This document shows, piece after piece, positions 26,394 through 34,218 of a stretch of DNA of 64,000 nucleotides. The stretch covers positions 41,512 to 105,511 of the forward strand of contig JAKVCD010000029.1 of assembly GCA_022446815.1 (NCBI GenBank), given 5' to 3'. The translations under genes and the position numbers were made by a program. This stretch comes from Planctomycetota bacterium (GTDB lineage Bacteria; Planctomycetota; UBA1135; GCA-002686595). Positions within the stretch are counted from its first letter, which is position 1. Every line of letters starts with the position of its first letter. The notes below the pieces were generated by a model. That model was given only the letters and a program-made list of their open reading frames with translations, was not told the DNA's origin and searched no databases.

Positions 26394-27797
26394 ATGAAGA
26401 TCACAGCGATCACGAAGCTCCTCCTCCCTGCGACAGCCCTGGCAGGTGCAACGCTCTTGCTCGTCCCTGTTGAGCCCGCAGTGGGTTACTCGACCATCGG
26501 CGGCAGCCTCGGCTACACCCAGCGCGACTTCCGGGTCTACGACAACTTCCCTGACTCCCAGTCGAACAACAACACTACGCCTGACCCGAACTTCCCGGGC
26601 TACACCGGCTGCTTCCTCGCCTTCTGGAAGGGTGCCATCGAGTGGGCCAGTGAGCCTCATGGGGGCAGCGGCGCTCTCGGCTCGGGCGGAGCGAACTTTG
26701 ACCCTTTCTTCGCCGGTGAGACCAACAACTCCGGCGGCACGAATGACAACATCGTCTCCTCGGTCTCCAGCTGCTCGAGCGGCGTCCTAGCCTACTGCGA
26801 GACTCCGATCTCGAACGGCTGGCGAATCCGCATGTGTGAGTCTTGGACCTGGGCTGATGGCCCCACCACGAGCATCGGCAACGCGATGGACATCCAGGGC
26901 ATCTTCTGCCACGAGTACGGTCACGCGCTCGGGCTCGGTCACTCGACCGTCGGCTCAGCGACGATGTACCCCTCTGCGAGTGGTAACGGCACCCCTGCCC
27001 GCTCCATCGCTGCGGATGACTCGGCCGGCGTGCAGTTCATCTACGGCGTCCGCGCCGCAAACAAGCCGAAGATTACGAGCCTCGGGATCGGCAACGGCAA
27101 CATCACGGTCAACGGCTCAGGCTTCTCAAACAACGGAAACCAAGTCTGGTTCACTCCTGCCAACCCTACGGGCACGGGCGGCAACCCGATCATCCAGGTC
27201 ACCAACCTGAGCTCGAGCTCTAATGGCACCTCCATCACCTGCGCCATCCCCAGCAACGCTGGCCCTGGCAACGTGATGGTCCGCACCAACGGCACCGGTA
27301 ACGACGACATGTCGAACGCTTGGCCGACGGATCTCGCTGATAACGGCGGCGGCGGGCCAGGCCCCGACGACTGCGATACACCGACGAACTACTGCTCCTC
27401 CACACCGAACAGCACGAACCCATTCGGGGCCTTCATGGGCTATTCGGGGAGCACGAGCTACGCGGCGAACGACCTTACGCTCGAGTGCTACGGCGCAGTC
27501 CCCAACCAGTTCGGGATCTTCTACTACGGCCCGAATCAGATCTCGACGTCCTTCGGTAACGGTATCCGCTGCGTCGGCGCTGGCTTCCTAGGGACCTTCC
27601 GCTTGCCGATCATCACGACCGACTCCTTCGGCGATGCGTCCTACACCTTGAACTACAACGCGCCTCCGGCGAGCTCTGGAAACGGCATCATCGTCGACGG
27701 CCTGGAGTACAACTTCCAGTTCTGGTTCCGGGATCCCCAAGCAGGCGGATCAAACTTCAACCTCTCGGACGGACTGAACATCGTCTTCTGCCCGTGA
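26394..27797 (+). CDS. Secreted matrixin-type zinc metalloprotease with TIG and tail domains
   Basis: 467 residues from the ATG at 26394, which has GAGGAG upstream and opens a signal peptide (LLLPATALAGATLLLV). The catalytic domain (about 35-215) has the M10 zinc motif HEYGHALGLGH with H173, H177 and H183, catalytic E174, and a Met-turn candidate in SATMYPS. An IPT/TIG beta domain follows (about 222-305: ITSLGIGNGNITVNGSGF). After a Gly/Pro linker comes a tail (about 330-467) with YCSSTPNS, GNGIRCVGAG, QFWFRDP and FNLSDGLNIVF. The same tail occurs as a decayed copy downstream and in altered form in the two proteins at the window's end. No cysteine-switch propeptide is visible. Confidence 0.88.
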   Translation: MKITAITKLLLPATALAGATLLLVPVEPAVGYSTIGGSLGYTQRDFRVYDNFPDSQSNNNTTPDPNFPGYTGCFLAFWKGAIEWASEPHGGSGALGSGGANFDPFFAGETNNSGGTNDNIVSSVSSCSSGVLAYCETPISNGWRIRMCESWTWADGPTTSIGNAMDIQGIFCHEYGHALGLGHSTVGSATMYPSASGNGTPARSIAADDSAGVQFIYGVRAANKPKITSLGIGNGNITVNGSGFSNNGNQVWFTPANPTGTGGNPIIQVTNLSSSSNGTSITCAIPSNAGPGNVMVRTNGTGNDDMSNAWPTDLADNGGGGPGPDDCDTPTNYCSSTPNSTNPFGAFMGYSGSTSYAANDLTLECYGAVPNQFGIFYYGPNQISTSFGNGIRCVGAGFLGTFRLPIITTDSFGDASYTLNYNAPPASSGNGIIVDGLEYNFQFWFRDPQAGGSNFNLSDGLNIVFCP

Positions 27798-27835
27798 TCG
27801 GTTGAGGCCGGCGCTGCGCTGGCCATAGGCAAACA

Positions 27836-27871
27836 AGAGCGGGTCACCTTCGGGTGGCCCGCTCTCTTTTT
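27836..27871 (+). terminator. Rho-independent terminator of the protease operon
   Basis: Thirteen-base arms AGAGCGGGTCACC (27836-27848) and GGTGGCCCGCTCT (27853-27865) with a TTCG tetraloop and one G-T pair, followed by CTTTTT. It lies 39 bases after the protease stop. This is among the clearest terminators in the window. Confidence 0.92.
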
Positions 27872-27882
27872 GCTCACAACCT

Positions 27883-28146
27883 ATGGAGGTCTCCGCCCCC
27901 TTTGGGAACGGCGTCCACTGCGTTGGCGCGGGCATCCTCGGCACCTTCCGCCTCCCCGTCATCCAGACGGACAGCACCGGTGACGCGAGCTATTCCCTCG
28001 ACTACAGTCAACCACCCATGAGCTCGGAGGGCGGCGCGATCGTCGACGGCGTGGAGTTCAACTTTCAGTTTTGATTCCGCGACACCGCTGGAGGCGGCTC
28101 GGGCTTCAACCTCTCAGACCGTCTGAAGGTGGTCTTCTGCCCCTAA
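27883..28146 (+). pseudogene. Decayed copy of the protease tail domain
   Basis: Translation from 27883 gives about 85 residues that follow the last part of the upstream protease step by step: FGNGVHCVGAGILGTFRLPV against FGNGIRCVGAGFLGTFRLPI, then GDASYSLDY, IVDGVEFNFQF, FNLSDRLKVVFCP. An in-frame TGA at 28072-28074 replaces the tryptophan codon of QFWFRDP, after which the match continues to a TAA at 28144-28146. There is no signal peptide, catalytic part or own promoter, and the terminator lies in front of it. Base identity to the parent is only moderate, so the duplication is not recent. TGA is an ordinary stop elsewhere in this window. Confidence 0.85.
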
Positions 28147-28251
28147 GACACCTCTCATGGCCTCAAGCCGTGTGGAGAGCCCCCCACTACATCATTTTTT
28201 GGGCGACCAACGGTAGGCAGGAGGGCCTGCGCGCGTATCTCATGTGCGCTG

Positions 28252-30876
28252 ATGGCTGCCTCAACAGACCTCCCCGATCGCGCCACCGTGCGCTCCACTT
28301 GGCTGATACTGCTCGCCACACTCCTCGTCTTCGCGCGATGCCTAGGGGGTGAGCTCGTCTATGACGACCACCTCTTGATCAGCCAAAACGCGCTCATCGC
28401 AGATCTCTCACGTTTAGGAGAGCTCCTCACCGGCTCCTACTGGGACTTCCTCGACCCACACACTGCACAGCACGTCGGCTACTACAGACCCCTCTCCATG
28501 CTGGCCCTCGCGCTGACCTATCAGCTCGGTGGCGCTGCCCCAGAGGTCTTCCACGCTGCCTCAATCCTCTTGCACGCAGGCGCCGCCCTCGGTGCCTACG
28601 CCATCGCGCGACGCCTGATGGAGAGCGAGCGCGCAGCACTGTGGGCTGCGCTTCTCTTCTCGCTGCACCCTGTCCACTTAGAAAGCGTTGCCTGGATCTC
28701 AGGGATCTCAGACCCGCTCGCGATGTGCTTTGGCCTATCCGCCATCGCTGGCCTCCTCAGCTCCCCAAGACATGAGCGCGCAGCCGGCTGGAAGGTCGGC
28801 GCGCTCTTCTTAGCGGCGCTGTGCTGCAAAGAGTCGGCCATCGGCCTGCTCCCTGTCGCGCTCGTCCTCGGTAGGCTCGCAGTTGGCCCAGAGCACAAGA
28901 CTCCGTGGAGCGCGTTCCACCCGCTGCTCGTGGCGCTGCTGCTCTGGTACGGCGCACGCGTCGGCGTCTTCGGCGACCTCTTCGCTGGCTTCGATCGCAC
29001 CACGACGGACTTCGGGGTGGGCCAGGGCAGGCTCATTCAGCTGCGCGCTGAGCTGCTCGGCGGCGCCGTCTCCCTCCTCGCGCTCCCGCTTGAGCTGAAT
29101 TTGTTCCGCTCCTTTAGCCCTGCGCTGCCCCTCTCAAGCCCATCCTTCCTCTGGGCCGTCGCTTGCTCTGCGCTGCTCCTCTATGGGGCGCTCCGCGCAC
29201 ACAGGAGCGGCGCACACCTCCTCTGCGGCTCTCTCCTCGTGATCCCCGCTGCGATCGCACCCGTCCTGCTGCGGGTCGAGTCTGTAGGGACCTTCCCGCT
29301 CTCCGACCGCTTCCTCTACCTGTCTGCCCTCGGAGCCGCGCTCGCTATCGCCCATCTCGCGACGACTCGACTCCCCGGTCGAGCAGGAGCAGCTGTACTC
29401 AGCGCGCTCGCTGTCGGCTACGCCGCGCAAGACATCTCACACGCGAGCACCTGGCAGAGCGACCGCGCGCTCTTCAGCGCAGCCCTCGAGCAGAACCCAC
29501 GCAACCCGAACGTGTACTGGGGGATGGGCAAGGTGCTCTTGGAAGAGTTCAAGGAGAGCGGCTCCCTAGAGACCCTCGCCGAGGCCCAGCGCACCTACGA
29601 GGCGGGGATGGAGCTCCTCGCTGAGGCCCGCGACACCGACTTCTCGATCTTCGCCTCAGAAGATGACGAGATTCAGATGAACCTAGGCCTCGGCTGGTGC
29701 CTGATCTTCACCGCGGAGTCCGACGAGTTCCGGGACTTCGCGACCCCTGCCCTCATCTTCCAACGCATCATCGACGAGCTCGACCGCGTAAGGGAGATCC
29801 GCGGGGAGGATCCGAACGCCGCTAACCGCGCGCTAGCGCTCACGGGTCTGGGTGTCGCACGGATGGGTGCTGGCCTGGTGACCGAGGCCTCTGAGGCCTT
29901 CCGCAGGGCCATGGACGCCAACCCACAGTCCGTTGAAGCTCACTTCAACATGGGGCTCCTCCACCTCCGAGTCGGACGCCCCGAACAAGCGGTCCCCAAC
30001 CTAGAGGTCGCCCTCGAGAACAGCCCGCGAGATCTGCGCTATATGGTCGCCCTCGGCGCCGCGTTAGAGCGCTCGGGCGACGACGCCCGAGCGAGGATCG
30101 TCGCTAACGACGCGCACAGATATCACCCGAACTCCCCCGGCCCGAAATCCATCTTGGGCACGTTGGCAGCCAAGCGCCGCGACTTCCAAGAGGCTGAGCG
30201 TTGGCTCACCGAGTCTCTCAGGGAGAACCCGACCAACTCGCAAGCCGTCTTCGATCTCGCCAAGGTCTTTCTCGCCACCAGTCGCGTCGGGGACGCGATG
30301 CCGCTCCTGGAAGACGCCTGCCGAAGGATGCCGGACAACTTCGAGGCGCACTACACCTTTGGCGTGCTGCTGTATGAGGCCGATGAGCACCTGCGCGCCA
30401 CGCCTTCGCTGCTCAACGCCTTCCGCCTGCGCAACGTCGGCAAGGTCGTCCCTGAGCTCGAGGAGCTGATTGAAGGCTTTCGCTCGGATGACGTGAACGT
30501 CCAGTGGGCCATCGCCGCGATCGAATACGACCGGGGCACCTATGAGGAGTCCCTGCGCTTCGCCAACAAAGCTTTAGAGCTCGAGCCTAGGCACGGCCCG
30601 AGTCACTACCTGCTCGCGCAGATCCTCGCCCGCGCGGGTGACCTTGAGGCCTCCATTGAGCGCTTCCGCTCCGCGAGCGCCTACCTCCCAGACGACTACC
30701 AGGTCCAAGCTGACACCGGGGTAGCCCTCTCCTCCTACGGCCTAAAAGACGAGGCCAAACCCCACCTCGAGCGTGCCCTCGAGCTCCTGCCCACCCAAGA
30801 GTTGGACGCTGGACACCGTAAAGCCGCAGAGCAGCGCATCTTAGAGGCCTTGGACGGGATCCGGGAGCAGGGCTGA
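28252..30876 (+). CDS. TMTC-like membrane glycosyltransferase with TPR domain
   Basis: 874 residues. The N-terminal half (to about 395) has around ten hydrophobic helices. The first loop carries the GT-C acidic motif LVYDDHLLISQNALI, followed by GYYRPLSMLALALTYQLGG and LFSLHPVHLESVAWISGISD. This order is the signature of the O-mannosyltransferase-like TMTC family. The C-terminal half is a run of TPRs, e.g. AHFNMGLLHLRVGRPEQAVP, AVFDLAKVFLATSRVGDAMP and GPSHYLLAQILARAGDLEAS. It would transfer a sugar from a polyprenyl carrier onto exported proteins or glycans, with the TPRs recruiting acceptors. The substrate is unknown. The sulfatase-fold lipoprotein follows 84 bases later. Confidence 0.78.
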   Translation: MAASTDLPDRATVRSTWLILLATLLVFARCLGGELVYDDHLLISQNALIADLSRLGELLTGSYWDFLDPHTAQHVGYYRPLSMLALALTYQLGGAAPEVFHAASILLHAGAALGAYAIARRLMESERAALWAALLFSLHPVHLESVAWISGISDPLAMCFGLSAIAGLLSSPRHERAAGWKVGALFLAALCCKESAIGLLPVALVLGRLAVGPEHKTPWSAFHPLLVALLLWYGARVGVFGDLFAGFDRTTTDFGVGQGRLIQLRAELLGGAVSLLALPLELNLFRSFSPALPLSSPSFLWAVACSALLLYGALRAHRSGAHLLCGSLLVIPAAIAPVLLRVESVGTFPLSDRFLYLSALGAALAIAHLATTRLPGRAGAAVLSALAVGYAAQDISHASTWQSDRALFSAALEQNPRNPNVYWGMGKVLLEEFKESGSLETLAEAQRTYEAGMELLAEARDTDFSIFASEDDEIQMNLGLGWCLIFTAESDEFRDFATPALIFQRIIDELDRVREIRGEDPNAANRALALTGLGVARMGAGLVTEASEAFRRAMDANPQSVEAHFNMGLLHLRVGRPEQAVPNLEVALENSPRDLRYMVALGAALERSGDDARARIVANDAHRYHPNSPGPKSILGTLAAKRRDFQEAERWLTESLRENPTNSQAVFDLAKVFLATSRVGDAMPLLEDACRRMPDNFEAHYTFGVLLYEADEHLRATPSLLNAFRLRNVGKVVPELEELIEGFRSDDVNVQWAIAAIEYDRGTYEESLRFANKALELEPRHGPSHYLLAQILARAGDLEASIERFRSASAYLPDDYQVQADTGVALSSYGLKDEAKPHLERALELLPTQELDAGHRKAAEQRILEALDGIREQG

Positions 30877-30960
30877 GAGGGGCTCTCTAGGGCATCAGCC
30901 CTGCCCTTGAAGCGTCGATAAGGAGGATGTGAATAGGTCCTCCTAGGCCTATGTCTCAGC

Positions 30961-32904
30961 ATGTCTGACCCTCTCCGTTCCCAATTTAGGCCCGTTAAAA
31001 CGGCCTTTAGCGCCACCCTGCTCGCTCTCGCGCTCGGGCTCTCCATCCTGAGCTGCGCGGAGCCCGAGAGCTTTGAGGCAGAGAGCTATTTGGACTCTCT
31101 CATCACCAAGACAGAGCGCAGGGCTATCTCCGCCCTGCCTGAGGGTGGCGAGATCAAGCCGGGCACGATCACCCCGGTCCCAGGAAAGAACTCTCACGCC
31201 GGGATGCGAAGCGCCCTCCTCATGCCCCCCATGAGCGAAGTCGTCTACACGATCCCTGAAGACATCGGCCAATCTACCTACCTGAAGTTCGCGACAGGTG
31301 TGGACTACAGCTCCTACGTCGGAGGAGAAGGCGCAGAGGTCCGCTTCGTGATGCTCCTCCGAGGAGAGCCGGTGTTCCACGCAAACGTCCCCTTTGACCA
31401 GGCGCTCCCTGAGATCCAGCGTCGCTGGGAAGAGGGAGAGATTCCACTAGCCGGAGGAGGGAAGCTCGTCCTGCGAGTCGAGGGAGACGGAGAAGGCTTC
31501 GAGCAGGTGAAGTGCGGCTTCGCAGAGCTGAGCGTCATCAAGAAGCTGCGCAGGGTCCGCGCAAAGTCGACCCCCGAGGCGCCGAACGTCATCTTGATCG
31601 TCCTCGACACGCTGCGCGCCGATCGCCTTGGCACCTATGGCGACCCCTTAGGGCTCACCCCCGGCCTCGACGCCTTGGCAGAACGAGGCGTCGTGTTTGA
31701 TCGCGCATACGCCTCCTCCCCCTGGACTTGGCCCTCAACCGCGAGCCTCCTGACCTCTCTCTCCCCGCCCCAGCATGGCATCATCGGGTCCAAGTCAAGC
31801 TTCCTCGTCGATGAGCTCAACACCCTCGCAGAGGCCTTCCTGCAGCACGGCGTCGCGACTGCCGGCTACAGCGCGAACCCCTTGATCTGCGCAGAGCGCA
31901 ACTTTGACCAAGGCTTCGAGGGCTTCTTCGAGCACGCCCAAGAGAACGCCGACTCGATCTTGCTCGATGCCGTTCAGTGGGTCCGGGAGAACAGCGAGAA
32001 CCGCTTCTTCCTATACCTGCACCTCATTGACACCCACACCCCATACAGCCCCGATCCGATCATGAGGGAGCGCTTCTGTGAGGAGCCCCCAGTGGGCTTC
32101 ACCGAGCAGATGACGTACGCCCTCCTCGGCGCGCACCTCAACGGCGAGCTCGAGGACACAGCCAAGCTCGACGAGTTCGTGGACCACTACAGCAACCTTT
32201 ACAACGCTGAGATCGCGACCCTCGACGCGAGGCTCTCCTCCTTCTTTGCGACCCTGACCGCGATGGGCCTCGACGACCAGACCGTGATCGCTATCACGAG
32301 CGACCACGGCGAGGAGTTCATGGAGCACATGATGCTGGGCCACGGCCGACAGTTCTTCTCCGAGTCGACGCAGATCCCGCTCATCATGCTCGGCCCTGGT
32401 ATCCCCGCCGGAGAGCGCATCACGGCGCGAGTTGAGAACCGCTACCTCGCCCCGACCCTCCTCGCCGCAGCGAACCTCGCGCCGCCCGAGAGCATGCCGA
32501 TGGTGAATCTCTTGGAGACGACCGGCGAGAGCAATCCAGAAGAGAAGTCCATCTTCTTCACTACCTCCCTCGGCCGCTGGCCGAACGGTCCCGTCGAGCA
32601 CCGCACCAAGATTCTCCAGATCCACGGCTGCTTGAAAGAGCGCTGGCTCTTCGTCTGGGCACCTGAGCAGAAGAACCTCGAGACAGAGCAGCACCAACTC
32701 TTCGATCTCTACGAGGACACGGAAGGAAAAGAGAACGTGGCGACGAGGAACGTCGTGCGAATGGCGGCGCTCAAAGAGGAGGTCGTTAAGTGGCTGGAGG
32801 AGGGCGCTGTCACACGAGTCGATGCGTTCACAGACCAGGCGCTCGCTGAAGAGCTGATGCGCGGCCTCGGCTACATCGGCGAGGCCGAGGACGTCCCCAA
32901 GTAG
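30961..32904 (+). CDS. Sulfatase-fold lipoprotein with threonine nucleophile
   Basis: 647 residues. The lipobox is LSILSC with C32, so it is probably lipid-anchored. A beta-rich extra domain spans about 60-195. The alkaline-phosphatase/sulfatase domain starts at NVILIVLDTLRADRLGTYG with metal ligand D216; D448 and H449 lie in TSDHGEEF. At the position of the sulfatase CxPSR motif it reads PWTWPSTAS, with T256 for the formylglycine cysteine and T260 for arginine. Formylglycine maturation is therefore impossible. A threonine nucleophile as in lipoteichoic acid synthase-like phosphotransferases is expected, so phosphodiester or phosphotransfer chemistry is more likely than sulfate removal. Confidence 0.8.
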   Translation: MSDPLRSQFRPVKTAFSATLLALALGLSILSCAEPESFEAESYLDSLITKTERRAISALPEGGEIKPGTITPVPGKNSHAGMRSALLMPPMSEVVYTIPEDIGQSTYLKFATGVDYSSYVGGEGAEVRFVMLLRGEPVFHANVPFDQALPEIQRRWEEGEIPLAGGGKLVLRVEGDGEGFEQVKCGFAELSVIKKLRRVRAKSTPEAPNVILIVLDTLRADRLGTYGDPLGLTPGLDALAERGVVFDRAYASSPWTWPSTASLLTSLSPPQHGIIGSKSSFLVDELNTLAEAFLQHGVATAGYSANPLICAERNFDQGFEGFFEHAQENADSILLDAVQWVRENSENRFFLYLHLIDTHTPYSPDPIMRERFCEEPPVGFTEQMTYALLGAHLNGELEDTAKLDEFVDHYSNLYNAEIATLDARLSSFFATLTAMGLDDQTVIAITSDHGEEFMEHMMLGHGRQFFSESTQIPLIMLGPGIPAGERITARVENRYLAPTLLAAANLAPPESMPMVNLLETTGESNPEEKSIFFTTSLGRWPNGPVEHRTKILQIHGCLKERWLFVWAPEQKNLETEQHQLFDLYEDTEGKENVATRNVVRMAALKEEVVKWLEEGAVTRVDAFTDQALAEELMRGLGYIGEAEDVPK

Positions 32905-32920
32905 GTGACTCCGGCGCTCT

Positions 32921-33757
32921 CTAGAGCGTCACGTCCGCGATCGAGAACACCGGGCCCTCGACGCAACACTTAGCGTTAGGCCAGTCCCCCATGGACCCCT
33001 CAGGCAGCGTCGGCACAGGGCAGCCGTTGCAGATTCCGACGCCGCATCCCATGAGGTCCTCCAAGCTGAGCCAGCACTCGAGCCCGCGCTCTCGGGCGAG
33101 GCGCTCGGTGGCGTGAAGCATGGGGTCGGGACCACAGGCGTAGAGCTTGCAATCCTCAGGGATCTCACCGGTCTCCCAGCCCTTCTTGAGCGCTTCGAGC
33201 GCGTTACCGTGAAAGCCCTCTGTCCCGTCGTCTGTCGCGGCGACGACGCGCACGCCTAGCGAAGCGAAGCGCTCGATGTCGTAGAGGAAGCCCTTCGTAG
33301 CCGCGCCATAGACAAGGGTCATGTCGCTGGGATCGAGCTTGCTGCCGTGGCTTCCTGCGAGCGCCTGCTCGATCGCCATGTAGAACGGCGCAGAGCCGAT
33401 GCCGCCAGCGAGCATGACAGCGTGAGCGCTGCTGTCGATGTCGGGCCAGCCATTGCCTAGGGGGCCCGTGACTCGCACCTGGGTGCCCTCTGGCAGGCTC
33501 GCTAAGGCGCGGGTTCCGCGTCCCATGACCTTGATGAGGAACTCGAGCTCGCCCCCCTCTTGGCGGTAGATCGAGAACGGCCTCGGGATGGCCGGAAAAC
33601 CAGGCACGTCCGCGCTCAGCATGAAGAATCGGGCCGCTCTCAAGGGCGGGAGGTGCTCCTCTCGCCGGAGGCGGAGGACCACTCCGTCCTCACCACAGGG
33701 CGCTACTGAGGCGCACTCGGCGGTGAAAGTGCGGGCGTCATCGGGCGGCGCGGGCAT
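32921..33757 (-). CDS. pyrK: Dihydroorotate dehydrogenase electron-transfer subunit (PyrK-like)
   Basis: 278 residues. It has an FAD-binding domain with RPFSIYRQEG and GPLGNGWP, an NAD-binding domain with LAGGIGSAPFYMAIEQ and YACGPDPMLHA, and a C-terminal 2Fe-2S site with C238, C243, C246 and C264 or C265 (GCGVGICNGCPVP). This is the layout of PyrK, which passes electrons from the PyrD-B flavin to NAD in pyrimidine synthesis. No pyrD is adjacent, so another ferredoxin-reductase-like role is possible. It converges with the sulfatase-fold gene. Confidence 0.88.
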   Translation of the reverse strand: MPAPPDDARTFTAECASVAPCGEDGVVLRLRREEHLPPLRAARFFMLSADVPGFPAIPRPFSIYRQEGGELEFLIKVMGRGTRALASLPEGTQVRVTGPLGNGWPDIDSSAHAVMLAGGIGSAPFYMAIEQALAGSHGSKLDPSDMTLVYGAATKGFLYDIERFASLGVRVVAATDDGTEGFHGNALEALKKGWETGEIPEDCKLYACGPDPMLHATERLARERGLECWLSLEDLMGCGVGICNGCPVPTLPEGSMGDWPNAKCCVEGPVFSIADVTL

Positions 33758-33820
33758 AGTGTGACGATCTTAGTGGGACCCTTGAGTGCGCGCACGGCCA
33801 GTCCCCGCTAATCTCCCGCC

Positions 33821-34204
33821 ATGCCGAGCATTTTCTCACAGATCATCGCAGGGGAGATCCCCTGCACCCGCGTGTGGGAGGACCCCGATCACCTGGCCCT
33901 CCTAGACATCCGTCCGGTGCAGCCCGGGCACACCCTCGTCGTCCCGAAGCGAGAGGTCAGCTACCTCTTCGACCTCAACGAGGAGGAGTACGAGGCCCTC
34001 TGGAGCGCGGTCCGAACCGTGGAGGCCAAGCTGCGCGCGGCGCTCGACTGCGAGCGCGTCATCGTCTCTGTCGTGGGCTGGGAGGTCCCCCACGTCCACG
34101 TCCACCTGATCCCTACAAACGGGATCGGTGACTTCGCATTCCCCGGCCCCTGCGAAGCTCCCGAAATAGAGCTAGAGCGGGTGTCCAAGCTCCTCTCCAT
34201 CTAA
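33821..34204 (+). CDS. HIT family nucleotide-binding protein
   Basis: 127 residues. The histidine triad is HVHVHLIP with H91, H93 and H95, and the upstream signature is PGHTLVVPKREVSYLFDL. These proteins hydrolyse adenylated or nucleotidylated substrates such as AMP-lysine or dinucleoside polyphosphates; the exact substrate is not predictable. It starts 63 bases from the divergent pyrK-like gene and is followed 14 bases later by the ABC-F gene, likely co-transcribed. Confidence 0.93.
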   Translation: MPSIFSQIIAGEIPCTRVWEDPDHLALLDIRPVQPGHTLVVPKREVSYLFDLNEEEYEALWSAVRTVEAKLRAALDCERVIVSVVGWEVPHVHVHLIPTNGIGDFAFPGPCEAPEIELERVSKLLSI

Positions 34205-34218
34205 GCCTAGGAGCCCCT

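Noticed and set aside
28072..28074. In-frame TGA read as tryptophan or selenocysteine
   Set aside because: TGA ends many intact genes here (for example thiI and the ECF sigma at 11821), no SECIS-like hairpin was seen, and the fragment lacks a start region, so decay is the simpler reading.
30961..32904. Annotation as an active arylsulfatase
   Set aside because: The CxPSR/SxPSR maturation motif is replaced by TWPST, so formylglycine cannot form.
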